Assembly: GCA_946886565.1 (NCBI GenBank)
Contig: CAMPIX010000009.1
Coordinates: forward strand, 1 to 64,000
DNA length: 64,000 bases
Direction: 5' to 3'
From: an uncultured Altererythrobacter sp.
Lineage (GTDB): Bacteria > Pseudomonadota > Alphaproteobacteria > Sphingomonadales > Sphingomonadaceae
Positions within the stretch are counted from its first letter, which is position 1, and each line of letters starts with the position of its first letter. The notes beneath the pieces were generated by a model. That model did not search any database, was not told where the DNA came from, and was given only the letters and a program-made list of their open reading frames with translations. The translations under genes and the position numbers were made by a program. This document shows positions 54,606 to 63,167 of this stretch, one piece after another.

Positions 54606-56051
54606 ATGCCCAAACTCAAGAAAACCTACCCGCTCTACCTCAACAACAAGGCCGCGCAGCCGAACACCGATCTCGAGGTGACCGACAAGTTCACCGGCGA
54701 GGTGGCGTTCCGCACCGCGCTCGCCACGCCCGACGTGATCGACGAGGCGATTGCCGGCGCTGTCCGCGCCGCCGAGCCGATGGCGCGGCTCGCGAGCTAC
54801 GAGAAGCAGGCGGTGCTCCAGCACTGCGTCGGGCGGTTTCAGGAGCGGTTCGACGAGCTCGCCTATGCGCTCTGCGTCGAGGCGGGCAAGCCGATCAAGG
54901 ACGCCGAGGGCGAGGTCACCCGGCTGATCGACACCTTCCGCATCGGCGCCGAGGAAGCGGTGCGCAACTACGGCGAGGTCCAGCCGCTCGACATTAGCCC
55001 GCGCGCCAAGGGCTACATGGGCATGTGGAAGCGCGTGCCGATCGGTCCGTGCAGCTTCATCAGCCCGTTCAATTTCCCGCTCAACCTCGCCGCGCACAAG
55101 ATCGCCCCGGCGATCGCGATGGGCTGCCCGTTCGTGATGAAGCCCGCCAGCCTCACTCCGCTGGGCGCGATCATCATGGGCGAGGTGCTCGCCGAGTGCG
55201 ACGTGCTGCCCGAGGGCGCGTTCTCGATCCTCCCCGCGAGCCGCGACGGCGCCGACCTGTTCACCACCGACGAGCGGCTCAAGTTGTTGAGCTTCACCGG
55301 CTCGCCCGGCGTGGGCTGGGACCTCAAGGCCAGGGCGGGCAAGAAGAAGGTCGTGCTCGAGCTGGGCGGCAACGCCGCGGTGATCGTCGACAAGGATGCC
55401 GATCTCGACCACGCGCTCGAACGGATCGTGTTCGGCGCCTTCTACCAGTCGGGCCAGAGCTGCATCGGGGTGCAGCGCATCATCATCCATGCCGATGTCT
55501 ACGACACGTTCAAGGCGATGCTGGTCAGGAAGACCAAGACCCTCGTCGCGGGCGACCCGAAGAAGCGCGACACCTTCATTGGCCCGATGATCAGCGAGAA
55601 GGAGGCCGTGCGGCTCAAGGGCTGGATCGACCTCGCGGTCGAAGCCGGTGCGACGCTGCTGTGCGGCGGCAAGCGCGACGGCAACATGCTCGAGGCGACG
55701 CTGCTCGAGGACGTGCCGCGCGACTGCGACGCGAGCAAGGAAGAGGCGTTCGGCCCGCTCGCAAACCTTTCGAAGTTCACCGACTTCGGCGAGGCGCTTG
55801 CCCAGGTGAACGATTCGAAGTTCGGCCTCCAGGCGGGCATTTTCACCCGCGACATCCACCAGGTGCTCGATGCGTGGGACACGCTCGATGTCGGCGGCGT
55901 GGTGGTCAACGACGTCTCGAGCTACCGCGTCGACAACATGCCCTACGGCGGCGTGAAGGACTCCGGCCTCGGCCGCGAAGGCATCCGCTTCGCGATGGAG
56001 GACATGAGCGAGATCCGGAACCTGATTATCCGGCGGGAGAGTGCGGGGTAA
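54606..56051 (+). CDS. Aldehyde dehydrogenase family protein
   Basis: An NAD(P)-dependent aldehyde dehydrogenase, 481 residues. The catalytic Cys286 is in FYQSGQSCIGVQRI and the general base Glu252 in VVLELGGNAAVIV. Phe/Asn block ISPFNFPLN and the C-terminal NMPYGGVKDSGLGREG are typical. Substrate range is open; some relatives act on phosphorylated or semialdehyde compounds. It follows the ThDP enzyme on the same strand, separated only by a palindromic repeat, so the two likely share a message and may act in series. Confidence 0.9.
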   Translation: MPKLKKTYPLYLNNKAAQPNTDLEVTDKFTGEVAFRTALATPDVIDEAIAGAVRAAEPMARLASYEKQAVLQHCVGRFQERFDELAYALCVEAGKPIKDAEGEVTRLIDTFRIGAEEAVRNYGEVQPLDISPRAKGYMGMWKRVPIGPCSFISPFNFPLNLAAHKIAPAIAMGCPFVMKPASLTPLGAIIMGEVLAECDVLPEGAFSILPASRDGADLFTTDERLKLLSFTGSPGVGWDLKARAGKKKVVLELGGNAAVIVDKDADLDHALERIVFGAFYQSGQSCIGVQRIIIHADVYDTFKAMLVRKTKTLVAGDPKKRDTFIGPMISEKEAVRLKGWIDLAVEAGATLLCGGKRDGNMLEATLLEDVPRDCDASKEEAFGPLANLSKFTDFGEALAQVNDSKFGLQAGIFTRDIHQVLDAWDTLDVGGVVVNDVSSYRVDNMPYGGVKDSGLGREGIRFAMEDMSEIRNLIIRRESAG

Positions 56052-56055
56052 CCGC

Positions 56056-56394
56056 TCACGCGTCGAGCAACAGCAACAACTCGCACTCCAACGCAATCCT
56101 CGGATGCGGCAGCAGCGTGTGCTCGACGCCCGTCACGGTGGCGTCGGCGACGAGTTGGCCGGGGATCGCGAACTCGTGTTCGGACAGTTCGGCGATGAAG
56201 CGCTCGCCGGCTTCGACCGCCTCCACGCCGTCGAACCGCAGCTCGAGCGTGTGGCGCGATCCTTCGAAGGTCACGCTGGCCCAAGCCTTCTCGGAATGGT
56301 GCAAAACCTTCGCACGGCCTCCGGCGAGCGCAAGCAGCGCCTCACGCAGGCGGTCGGCGTCGGTGCGGCGGGCGGGAAGCGGGTCACGCGGCAC
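56056..56394 (-). CDS. Conserved protein of unknown function
   Basis: A 112-residue soluble protein from a GTG. Helical start (TDADRLREALLALAGGRAKVLHHSEKAWASVTFEGSRHTLELRFDGVEAVEAGERFIAEL) and beta-rich end (EFAIPGQLVADATVTGVEHTLLPHPRIALECELLLLL) without a motif I can assign. It overlaps the upstream small HTH gene by 11 bases, so the two are coupled. It ends 5 bases from the convergent aldehyde dehydrogenase stop. Confidence 0.72.
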   Translation of the reverse strand: MPRDPLPARRTDADRLREALLALAGGRAKVLHHSEKAWASVTFEGSRHTLELRFDGVEAVEAGERFIAELSEHEFAIPGQLVADATVTGVEHTLLPHPRIALECELLLLLDA

Positions 56395-56581
56395 GGGCGA
56401 TCTCCCGTCCGGCCTCGAAGCCAGCCATGAACGCGCGGACCCGCTCCTCGGTGCGGGCGCGCGGCTCGCGGCCGTTCCTGAGGTCGATCACGAAGCGCGG
56501 GTCCTGCGCCGCGAGCCGGCCAAATTTGGTCGCGGAGATATGGTGGGCTCGGAGGAATTTTTCGACGGATCGGATCAGCAT
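56384..56581 (-). CDS. Small HTH-like protein
   Basis: A 65-residue basic protein. The part MLIRSVEKFLRAHHISATKFGRLAAQDPRFVIDLRNGREPR reads as a helix-turn-helix of the Cro/C1 type, with a short C-terminal helix (EERVRAFMAGFEAGREI). The ATG giving MLIRSVEKF is chosen over a longer start that runs into the intergenic region. It is divergent from the S24 repressor-like gene with 122 bases between starts. Likely a small DNA-binding protein; target unknown. Confidence 0.75.
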   Translation of the reverse strand: MLIRSVEKFLRAHHISATKFGRLAAQDPRFVIDLRNGREPRARTEERVRAFMAGFEAGREIARAA

Positions 56582-56646
56582 GGCTCTCCCCGGCAGGTTT
56601 GGCGAGTCGGATAATGTTCCCGATTCGTTCCATCTCAAATCCTACT

Positions 56647-56683
56647 TGTCTAGGAAAAATACATCGTCTATGCGGGAAAAATG
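56647..56683 (+). promoter_or_regulatory. Promoter and direct repeats between the divergent HTH and S24 genes
   Basis: TTGTCT (56647-56652), a 17-base spacer and TATGCG (56670-56675) form a plausible promoter for the S24 gene. Direct repeats GTCTAGGAAAAAT (56649-56661) and GTCTA-N4-GGAAAAAT (56667-56683) overlap both boxes and are candidate repressor sites, for either neighbour. Confidence 0.5.
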
Positions 56684-56703
56684 TCGCCAGAAGCATCTCG
56701 AGC

Positions 56704-57333
56704 ATGAGCGATGCGCGCCAGCGCCTGCTCGAACTCGCGCGCGATCGCGGTGCGAGCCTCGCCGGCCTGTCGCAACTGATCGGGCGCAATTCAACGTACT
56801 TGCAGCAGTTCGTCCGCAAGGGCAGCCCGCGCAAGCTCGAGGAGGAGGACCGCCGCACGCTCGCCGAATTCTTCGGGGTGGGCGAGGCGGAGCTGGGTGC
56901 GCCGGAGGGGAAATCCTACGCCAGCGCCACAGGCGACTGGATCGAGGTGCCGCGCCTCTCGCTCGACGCCTCGGCCGGTCCGGGTGCGTTCGGCGCGCGC
57001 GAAGTTCCGTTCGATTCGTTCCGCTTCTCGCCGCGCTGGCTGCGCCAGATGGGGCTCGAGGGCGCCGATCTCACCGCGATCCGGGTCGAGGGCGATTCGA
57101 TGGAGCCGCTGCTGCGCTCGGGCGACGAAATCTTCGTCGACCGCAACAAGCGCGGCCGCGAGGGCATCCACGTCGTGCGCATCGGCGACGCGCTCCACGT
57201 CAAGCGCCTCCAGGCCAGCGCCCCGGGCCGCATCGCGCTCGTCAGCGAAAACCCCGCCTACGTCCCGATCGAACTCGCCAGCGACGAGCTCGACGTGATC
57301 GGCCGCGTGGTGTGGAAGGGCGGACGGGTCTGA
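56704..57333 (+). CDS. S24-family repressor-like protein (HTH plus serine-lysine peptidase domain)
   Basis: A 209-residue protein with the LexA/C1-repressor plan. Residues 5-60 form an HTH domain (LLELARDRGASLAGLSQLIGRNSTYLQQFVRKGSPRKL). Residues 78-205 form the S24 domain with Ser132 (VEGDSMEPLLRSGDEIFVDR) and Lys167 (ALHVKRLQAS), the autocleavage dyad. A clear Ala-Gly cleavage site at the linker is not obvious (ASAGPGAFG is the best candidate near residue 89-97). Likely a stress-responsive regulator; it is not next to an SOS gene. Confidence 0.88.
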   Translation: MSDARQRLLELARDRGASLAGLSQLIGRNSTYLQQFVRKGSPRKLEEEDRRTLAEFFGVGEAELGAPEGKSYASATGDWIEVPRLSLDASAGPGAFGAREVPFDSFRFSPRWLRQMGLEGADLTAIRVEGDSMEPLLRSGDEIFVDRNKRGREGIHVVRIGDALHVKRLQASAPGRIALVSENPAYVPIELASDELDVIGRVVWKGGRV

Positions 57334-57378
57334 TCCTCCCTAGTCCGGGGAGGATTGATTGTAGGCGGCTAAGCCGCC
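57333..57378. repeat. Truncated copy of the family D palindromic repeat
   Basis: ATCCTCCC / GGGGAGGAT (57333-57356) followed by GGCGGCT-A-AGCCGCC (57364-57378) repeat the parts seen at 19890-20037 and 29603-29732. It overlaps the last base of the S24 gene and could terminate it. Confidence 0.65.
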
Positions 57379-57390
57379 ACATCCCGGCGC

Positions 57391-58053
57391 ATGACCGATA
57401 CCCAACCCGCGATGCGCGCGGCGATCCTGCCCGTCACGCCGCTACAGCAGAACTGTTCGCTGATCTGGTGCACGAAGACGATGCGCGGGGCGCTGGTCGA
57501 TCCGGGCGGCGATCTCGACAAGCTCAAGGCCGGCGTCGCCAAGGCCGGGGTCACGCTCGAGAAGCTGCTCGTCACCCATGGCCATCTGGACCATTGCGGC
57601 CAGGCCGGGGTGCTCGCCGAGGAGCTCGGGCTAAAGATCGAGGGCCCGCACGAGGCCGACCGGTTCTGGATTTCGCGCCTCGACGACGACGGGCGCCAGT
57701 GGGGCATGGACGCGAAGAGCTTCGAGCCCGACCGCTGGCTGGCGGACGGCGACACGGTGACCGTCGGTGAACTCACGCTCGAGGTGATCCACTGCCCCGG
57801 CCACACCCCGGGCCACGTCGTGTTCTACCACGCGCCAAGCCGCTTCGCGATCGTCGGCGACGTGCTGTTCCAGGGCTCGATCGGCCGCACCGACTTCCCG
57901 ATGGGCAATCACCAGGACCTGATCGACGCGATCACCCAGAAGCTCTGGCCGCTGGGCGAGGATGTCACCTTCATCCCCGGCCATGGCCCGACGAGCACTT
58001 TCGGCCACGAACGCAAGACCAACGCCTTCGTCAGCGACTACGCGCTTTCTTGA
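57391..58053 (+). CDS. Metallo-beta-lactamase fold hydrolase (YcbL/glyoxalase II-like)
   Basis: A dinuclear zinc hydrolase, 220 residues. The signature THGHLDH occupies residues 62-68, with further ligands in CPGHTPGHVVFYH, IVGDVLFQGSIGRTDFP and FIPGHGPTSTFGHER. The layout matches YcbL/glyoxalase II-like thioester hydrolases, possibly acting on S-lactoylglutathione. Substrate is inferred. The ATG giving MTDTQPAMRAAILPVTPL has weak ribosome-binding potential; a later ATG (residue 8) is possible. Confidence 0.9.
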   Translation: MTDTQPAMRAAILPVTPLQQNCSLIWCTKTMRGALVDPGGDLDKLKAGVAKAGVTLEKLLVTHGHLDHCGQAGVLAEELGLKIEGPHEADRFWISRLDDDGRQWGMDAKSFEPDRWLADGDTVTVGELTLEVIHCPGHTPGHVVFYHAPSRFAIVGDVLFQGSIGRTDFPMGNHQDLIDAITQKLWPLGEDVTFIPGHGPTSTFGHERKTNAFVSDYALS

Positions 58054-58109
58054 AGTGCGGTCGGAACATCCGTCCCGCAAGGGATGCGCGGATGCACATC
58101 CCGCTCGCA

Positions 58110-58502
58110 TCAAACGAGCCGCAGCACGGCGCCGACGGCGACACCTGCGAGGAAAAGCTGCGTCGCCAGCGTGACCACCACGCCGATCATCCGCCCGATC
58201 TGCGCCTTGCCGCCGTCCATCCCGAACCCGTGCGCCACGCGCGCGAGGACGAACGCGCCGGCGACATAGGCGAGCCAGCTTTCGCCCGCGCCGGCAATCT
58301 CGATGGCGGCGATCAGCAGCACCACGATCGGCGCGTTTTCGGCAAAGTTGAGCTGCGCGCGCATCCGACGCTGAAGCGCCTCGTTCCCGCCGTCGCCTAC
58401 GCTGATGCCGTAGGCCCGGCGTAGCGCGCCGATCCGGATGGTCAGCCAGATGTTGATCAGCGCGGCAGCCGCCACGGTGGTGAGCGTGACCGGAAGTATC
58501 AT
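58110..58502 (-). CDS. MAPEG family membrane protein
   Basis: A 130-residue inner-membrane protein with four helices. MAPEG-like blocks are LRRAYGISVGDGGNEALQRRMRAQLNFAENAPIVVLLIAAIEIAG and YVAGAFVLARVAHGFG. Members act on glutathione conjugates or have unknown roles. The basic/Asn-rich loop (RRMRAQLNFAENAP) is the conserved one. It is leftward, divergent from the rpmF unit, and stands alone. Confidence 0.92.
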   Translation of the reverse strand: MILPVTLTTVAAAALINIWLTIRIGALRRAYGISVGDGGNEALQRRMRAQLNFAENAPIVVLLIAAIEIAGAGESWLAYVAGAFVLARVAHGFGMDGGKAQIGRMIGVVVTLATQLFLAGVAVGAVLRLV

Positions 58503-58555
58503 GCGCCAAATTCCCCCTGGATTTCCAACCCGGTGCTAAGCCGGACTCGCGCGGC

Positions 58556-58583
58556 TTGCAACGGCGCAGATATGCGCTATAGG
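58556..58583 (+). promoter_or_regulatory. Promoter of rpmF-plsX-fabH
   Basis: TTGCAA (58556-58561), a 16-base spacer and TATAGG (58578-58583) lie about 110 bases ahead of rpmF. The same TTGCxx-N16-TATAGG pattern precedes the transaldolase gene. The leader carries a GC-rich stretch (CCGGGCC near 58636) but no recognisable riboswitch. Confidence 0.65.
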
Positions 58584-58692
58584 CCGCGCCTTCCCGCCAT
58601 GTCCGGGTCCCGACACGCGCGCGCTTGTGCGTTGCCGGGCCTTGGCCTAGAGCGGCCCGCAACACACGGAATTTACTGGAACAGGTGCCGCA

Positions 58693-58872
58693 ATGGCTGT
58701 CCCCAAGAGAAAAGTATCGCCCCATCGCCGCGGCAACCGCCGCGCACACGATTCGCTCAAGGTCGAAGCGTTCCACGAATGCTCGAACTGCGGCGAACTC
58801 AAGCGTCCGCACAACCTCTGCCAGGCCTGCGGGCACTACAACGGCCGCGAAGTCATCGCCGTCGGCCTCTGA
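58693..58872 (+). CDS. rpmF: Ribosomal protein L32
   Basis: Ribosomal protein bL32, 59 residues. It begins [20 protein letters not shown] and carries four Cys in CSNCG and CQACG that bind zinc, so it is the C+ (zinc ribbon) form. It ends in [12 protein letters not shown]. It heads the conserved rpmF-plsX-fabH order, linking ribosome synthesis to lipid synthesis, and is 19 bases before plsX. Confidence 0.97.
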   Translation: MAVPKRKVSPHRRGNRRAHDSLKVEAFHECSNCGELKRPHNLCQACGHYNGREVIAVGL

Positions 58873-58891
58873 CGGCCGGTAGGAGAGCGCC

Positions 58892-59950
58892 ATGAGCCTG
58901 CCGCGTATCGCCGTCGACGCGATGGGCGGCGATGAAGGCGTGCGCGTGATGGTCGAGGGTGCGGCGCTTGCCCGCCGCCGGCACGACCAGTTCAAGTTCC
59001 TTCTCGTCGGCGATCAGAAACGGATCGAGGCCGCACTCGACACCCATCCGGGCATGCGCGGCGCGTCCGAAATCCTCCATTGCGAGGACGTCGTCGGCGG
59101 CGACGAAAAACCCACGCAGGCGCTCCGCCGCGCCAAGACCACCTCGATGGGCCTCGCGATCAACGCGGTGAAGCGCGGCGAATGCGGCGCCGCGGTCAGC
59201 GCGGGCAACACCGGCGCGCTGATGGCGATGAGCAAGCTGGCGCTGCGCACGCTGCCGGGGATCGACCGCCCGGCGCTCGCCGCGCTGATGCCGACGCTGG
59301 GCGACAACGACGTGATCATGCTCGACCTCGGCGCCAATACCGAGGCGGACGCGCGCAACCTCGTCCAGTTCGCGATCATGGGCGCGGCCTATTCGCGCAT
59401 CGTCACCGGGCTTGCCGAGCCGCGCGTGCGCCTGCTCAACATCGGGACCGAGGAGACCAAGGGCACCGACGCGCTGCGTCTCGCCGCGGCGCAGCTCCAG
59501 GCTGCCACCGGCCTCGCGCTCTCGTTCGACGGTTTCGTCGAAAGCGACAAGATCAACCGCGGCGAAGTGGACGTCGTCGTCACCGACGGGTTCTCGGGCA
59601 ATATCGCCTTGAAGGCGATCGAGGGCGCGGCGCGCTTCGTCACCGACCTGCTGCGCAACGCTTTCACCAGTTCGCTGCGCTCGAAGATCGGCTTCCTCGT
59701 CTCGCGCCCGGCGACCGAGCTGCTGCGGCACCATCTCGACCCCAACAATCACAACGGCGCGGTCTTCCTCGGTCTCAATGGCGTGGTGGTGAAGAGCCAC
59801 GGCAGCGCCACCGCGGCCGGGGTAGCCAACGCGGTCGCGGTCGCCGCGCGCCTGCTCGAGGACGACCTGACCGACCGGATCAGCGCGGACCTCGCCGCGC
59901 TCGGCGAGGCGCGCCTGCGCGTCAGCCATGCCAACGGGGGGGAGCTGTGA
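58892..59950 (+). CDS. plsX: Phosphate acyltransferase PlsX
   Basis: Converts acyl-ACP to acyl-phosphate, the donor for PlsY in phospholipid synthesis. It has 352 residues. Family blocks are [61 protein letters not shown], and [17 protein letters not shown]. It is peripheral on the membrane. Its TGA overlaps the GTG start of fabH. Confidence 0.97.
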   Translation: MSLPRIAVDAMGGDEGVRVMVEGAALARRRHDQFKFLLVGDQKRIEAALDTHPGMRGASEILHCEDVVGGDEKPTQALRRAKTTSMGLAINAVKRGECGAAVSAGNTGALMAMSKLALRTLPGIDRPALAALMPTLGDNDVIMLDLGANTEADARNLVQFAIMGAAYSRIVTGLAEPRVRLLNIGTEETKGTDALRLAAAQLQAATGLALSFDGFVESDKINRGEVDVVVTDGFSGNIALKAIEGAARFVTDLLRNAFTSSLRSKIGFLVSRPATELLRHHLDPNNHNGAVFLGLNGVVVKSHGSATAAGVANAVAVAARLLEDDLTDRISADLAALGEARLRVSHANGGEL

Positions 59951-60912
59951 TCCGCTCGGTCGTCACCGGCAGCGGCTCGGCGCTTCCGCGCACCGCGGTG
60001 AGCAACGCCGAACTGGCGAAGCGCGTCGACACCAGCGACGAATGGATCGTCGAGCGCACCGGCATTCGCCAGCGCTATATCGCCGAGCCCGACGAGACGA
60101 CCTCCACGCTCGCGGTCGAGGCGTCGCGCAAGGCGCTCGATGCGGCCGGGCTCGGGCCGAACGACATCGATCTGATCGTGCTCGCGACCGCCACCCCCGA
60201 CCAGACTTTCCCCGCGACCGCGACGATCGTCCAGCACGCGATCGGCTGCAACGGCGGGATCGCGTTCGACGTCGCCGCGGTGTGCTCGGGCTTCCTCTAC
60301 GCGCTCGCGAGCGCCGATTCGATGCTCCGCACCGGTATGGCCAAGCGCGCGCTGGTGATCGGGGCGGAAACCTTCAGCCGCATCCTGGACTGGGAAGACC
60401 GCACGACCTGCGTGCTGTTCGGCGATGGCGCGGGCGCGATCGTACTCGAGGCGCAGGACGTCGCCGAAGACGGCCGCGGCGTGCTCGCGACTCGGCTCCA
60501 CGCCGACGGCGAACACAACGAGCTGCTCTATGTCGACGGCGGGCCCTCGACGACGCAGACCGTCGGGCACTTGCGGATGCGCGGGCGCGAGGTGTTCCGT
60601 CACGCGGTGGTCAACCTCGCCTCGGTGCTCGAGGCGACGCTGGCCGAAGCCGGCTATACCCCCGACGATCTCGACTGGGTCGTCCCGCACCAGGCCAACG
60701 CACGCATCCTCGACGCGACGGCGCGCAAACTCGGGCTTCCGGCCGAGAAGGTGGTGGTTACGGTCGACCAGCACGCCAACACCTCGGCCGCCTCTGTGCC
60801 GCTCGCGTTCGACGCCGCGGTGAAGGACGGGCGGATCAAACCCGGCGATCTGGTCATGTTCGAGGCGATGGGCGGCGGTTTCACCTGGGGCGCCAGCCTG
60901 GTCCGGCTGTAA
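59947..60912 (+). CDS. fabH: 3-oxoacyl-ACP synthase III FabH
   Basis: Starts fatty acid chains by condensing acetyl-CoA with malonyl-ACP. It has 321 residues. The catalytic triad is Cys113 ([10 protein letters not shown]), His in [10 protein letters not shown] and Asn in [14 protein letters not shown]. The N-terminal [34 protein letters not shown] is standard. The GTG start overlaps the plsX stop (GTGA). The following ihfA has its own -10 element. Confidence 0.98.
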   Translation: MIRSVVTGSGSALPRTAVSNAELAKRVDTSDEWIVERTGIRQRYIAEPDETTSTLAVEASRKALDAAGLGPNDIDLIVLATATPDQTFPATATIVQHAIGCNGGIAFDVAAVCSGFLYALASADSMLRTGMAKRALVIGAETFSRILDWEDRTTCVLFGDGAGAIVLEAQDVAEDGRGVLATRLHADGEHNELLYVDGGPSTTQTVGHLRMRGREVFRHAVVNLASVLEATLAEAGYTPDDLDWVVPHQANARILDATARKLGLPAEKVVVTVDQHANTSAASVPLAFDAAVKDGRIKPGDLVMFEAMGGGFTWGASLVRL

Positions 60913-60992
60913 AGGCGGCGAGTGCAGGCGGTATCGGGGTTTTCCACCGCCAACGCGTTGCAAAGGCGGAAGATACTGACTAGGCTTGCGCG

Positions 60993-60998
60993 TATAAT
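60993..60998 (+). promoter_or_regulatory. Consensus -10 box upstream of ihfA
   Basis: A perfect TATAAT lies 33 bases ahead of the preferred ihfA start. The -35 region at the proper distance is poor (AAGATA); TTGCAA at 60958-60963 is too far. This suggests an activated or extended promoter that lets ihfA be expressed apart from fabH. Confidence 0.5.
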
Positions 60999-61031
60999 CC
61001 AACGTCGGGTCGCGATGAAGGAGAAATGCGC

Positions 61032-61331
61032 ATGATGCGTTCGGTGGGCACGCTGACTCGCGCGGATTTGGCGGAAACGATCAATCGCAAGATGGGTCTT
61101 TCCCGGGCGGAATCGCTCGATCTCGTGGAATCCATACTCGCGCACATGTGCGGGGCGATGGCGAATGGCGAAAACGTCAAGATTTCGGGCTTCGGCAGTT
61201 TCGTGCTGCGCGATAAGAAAGAACGCATCGGGCGCAACCCGAAGACGGGTGTCGAAGTGCCGATTACCCCGCGCCGCGTAATGACCTTCCGCGCAAGCCA
61301 GTTGTTCAAGGAACGCATAGCGAAAGGCTAA
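61032..61331 (+). CDS. ihfA: Integration host factor alpha subunit
   Basis: Nucleoid protein that bends DNA sharply as a heterodimer with IhfB. It has 99 residues. The opening [31 protein letters not shown] and the DNA-binding arm [26 protein letters not shown] are those of IhfA; the intercalating Pro is in NPKTG. AAGGAG at 61018-61023 sets the preferred start 8 bases on; an ATG at 61026 is only 2 bases away from it. It precedes merR by 12 bases. Confidence 0.96.
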   Translation: MMRSVGTLTRADLAETINRKMGLSRAESLDLVESILAHMCGAMANGENVKISGFGSFVLRDKKERIGRNPKTGVEVPITPRRVMTFRASQLFKERIAKG

Positions 61332-61343
61332 GGTGCTCGGACG

Positions 61344-61715
61344 ATGACCGATTTCGACGATGGCAAGGACCAGGGCGCCCTCAGGACCATCGGCGAAGTC
61401 GGTCAGGCGCTCGGCATCAAGCCGCACGTGCTGCGCTATTGGGAGCAGCAGTTCCCGATGCTCCAGCCGCTGAAGCGCAGCGGCGGCCGCCGCTACTACC
61501 GCGCCGACGACGTCGCGCTGGTCGAACGCATCGATCGCCTGGTGAATCGGGAAGGCTATACGCTGAAAGGTGCCAAGGCCGCGCTGAAGGGTGGAGCGAC
61601 GGAGCAACGCGAGGCCGCATCGGGCGAACCGATGCAAGCGAGCGCGGCTCCCCCGGACATCCTCCCACGCATCAAGGCGATCCGCGACAACCTGAAACGC
61701 GCGCTGGCGACGTAA
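61344..61715 (+). CDS. MerR-family transcription regulator
   Basis: A 123-residue regulator. The HTH reads TIGEVGQALGIKPHVLRYWEQQFPMLQPLKRSGGRRYYRADDVALVERIDRLV, the MerR winged form, followed by a short C-terminal region without metal-binding Cys. The order fabH-ihfA-merR is common in Alphaproteobacteria. Ligand and targets are unknown. It likely shares the ihfA message. A GCAGGTC-like terminator was not found before the convergent peptidase gene. Confidence 0.92.
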   Translation: MTDFDDGKDQGALRTIGEVGQALGIKPHVLRYWEQQFPMLQPLKRSGGRRYYRADDVALVERIDRLVNREGYTLKGAKAALKGGATEQREAASGEPMQASAAPPDILPRIKAIRDNLKRALAT

Positions 61716-61765
61716 CCGCTTCTGCTCTTAGACTCCGCCTCCAGCACCCCTGACCGGGCCGACGC

Positions 61766-63142
61766 TCAATCCGATGGGATGAGCGTCAGCTCGGTCTGCC
61801 GCTCGTCGAGATAGCGCACCGTCTCGCCGTCGAACCAGGCGTTTTCCTCGGACCGGAAGTCCACCCGTTGTCCGTCCCATTCGGGCACCGCGCTGTAGCT
61901 CGTCAGCTCGATCGACCACGCGGTATCGGCGCGAACGGCATACTCTCCGCGCGGATCGCCGTTCTGGTTGTCCCAGAAGCCGATCGCCGAACCCGCGCCG
62001 TGTCCGTGCAAGCCGATCGGATGCGAATAGATCGAAGGCTCCAGCCCTTCCGCGATCGCCGCGGCGCGGGCGCGGGCGAGGATGGCATTGCCGCTGAGGC
62101 CGCTTTCGAAGGCGGCGACGAGGTGGTCCTGCACCCGGTTGGTCGCGCGCAGGCCCGCGGCCAGCCCGTCCGGCGCCGCGGCCTCGCCCGGCTTGAGAAC
62201 ATAGGCGAGGTGCTGCGTGTCGGTGTTGAGCCGCAGGTAAGTGAGGCCGAAATCGGTCCACAGCAGGTCTCCCGGCCGGATCACCGTATCGCCGTCGAGC
62301 ATGCCTTCGCTGCCCTGTCTCTGGATGCCGACCGAGGGATGGAACCATGCCCTGAGACCCAGCGCGCTTAGTTTCTCCCGGTACCACCATTCGACATCTG
62401 CGGCGGTGGTCTTGCCGGGTTCGATGACCTTGCGGGAGAAGGCCTCGGCGATCAGCGCGTGGGCGATCCGGACTATGCCCGGATAGATTTCCAGCTCGGT
62501 CGGGCTGCGGCTCTCGAGCCAGCGCAGCGACAGGGTTTCGCCCGAGACGATCCGGTCGCGATACTCCGGCGCCAGCACCTCCGTCATCGCGCGGTACTGG
62601 CTATGGGTCATGCCGTCGGCGAACGCGGTGAGGTCCGAGGTGTTGACCGCGATGGACTTCGGATCGCGCGCCGCCACGATGTCGGCGAGCGCTTGCCACT
62701 GGTCCGGCTGCTTGGCCGGATCCCACGCGCCTTCGAAGAAGTCGCCGAGCCCGTAGCGGCTGACCGTCAGCCGCTCGATCGGCTCGCCCTCACCGGGATC
62801 GAACAGCACCAGGATCGTTCGCCGCCGTGCGTGCATGCTCTTCGCGTCGAGCATCGATGCGGTCACCGGGTCTTCGAAATATTCGCGCGACATGAGCACC
62901 CACATGTCGATCCCCTGTTCGCGCATGAGTTGCGGGAGCAGGGTGTCGAGGCGCTCCTTGAGAATGCGATCGATCACGACCGCGCGCTCGCGGTGCGACA
63001 GGATCGGCGGCATTTGCGGTGCGGGCTCTTCCGCCTCGCGCATCGCGAGAATGGGAACCCGCGCTCCCGTAACCGAGCCCGGGACGAACATGGCGAAAAA
63101 TACAAGCGATGAGAGTATCTTGCGCAAAGTCTTTTCCGGCAA
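61766..63142 (-). CDS. Exported M24 family metallopeptidase
   Basis: A 458-residue protein of the M24 (pita-bread) fold. A signal peptide occupies residues 1-27 (KILSSLVFFAMFVPGSVTGA), so it is probably periplasmic. An N-terminal creatinase-like domain (about 60-200) precedes the catalytic part from about 220. Metal ligand candidates are Asp in LLWTDFGLTYLRLNTDTQHL, His in HPIGLHGHGAG, Glu in WSIELTSYS and Glu in VDFRSEENAWF. Its arrangement departs from standard Xaa-Pro aminopeptidase. The smc gene lies 25 bases upstream on the same strand. Confidence 0.85.
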   Translation of the reverse strand: MPEKTLRKILSSLVFFAMFVPGSVTGARVPILAMREAEEPAPQMPPILSHRERAVVIDRILKERLDTLLPQLMREQGIDMWVLMSREYFEDPVTASMLDAKSMHARRRTILVLFDPGEGEPIERLTVSRYGLGDFFEGAWDPAKQPDQWQALADIVAARDPKSIAVNTSDLTAFADGMTHSQYRAMTEVLAPEYRDRIVSGETLSLRWLESRSPTELEIYPGIVRIAHALIAEAFSRKVIEPGKTTAADVEWWYREKLSALGLRAWFHPSVGIQRQGSEGMLDGDTVIRPGDLLWTDFGLTYLRLNTDTQHLAYVLKPGEAAAPDGLAAGLRATNRVQDHLVAAFESGLSGNAILARARAAAIAEGLEPSIYSHPIGLHGHGAGSAIGFWDNQNGDPRGEYAVRADTAWSIELTSYSAVPEWDGQRVDFRSEENAWFDGETVRYLDERQTELTLIPSD

Positions 63143-63167
63143 CTCGCGATCCCCTTTTGAAGTGTTG

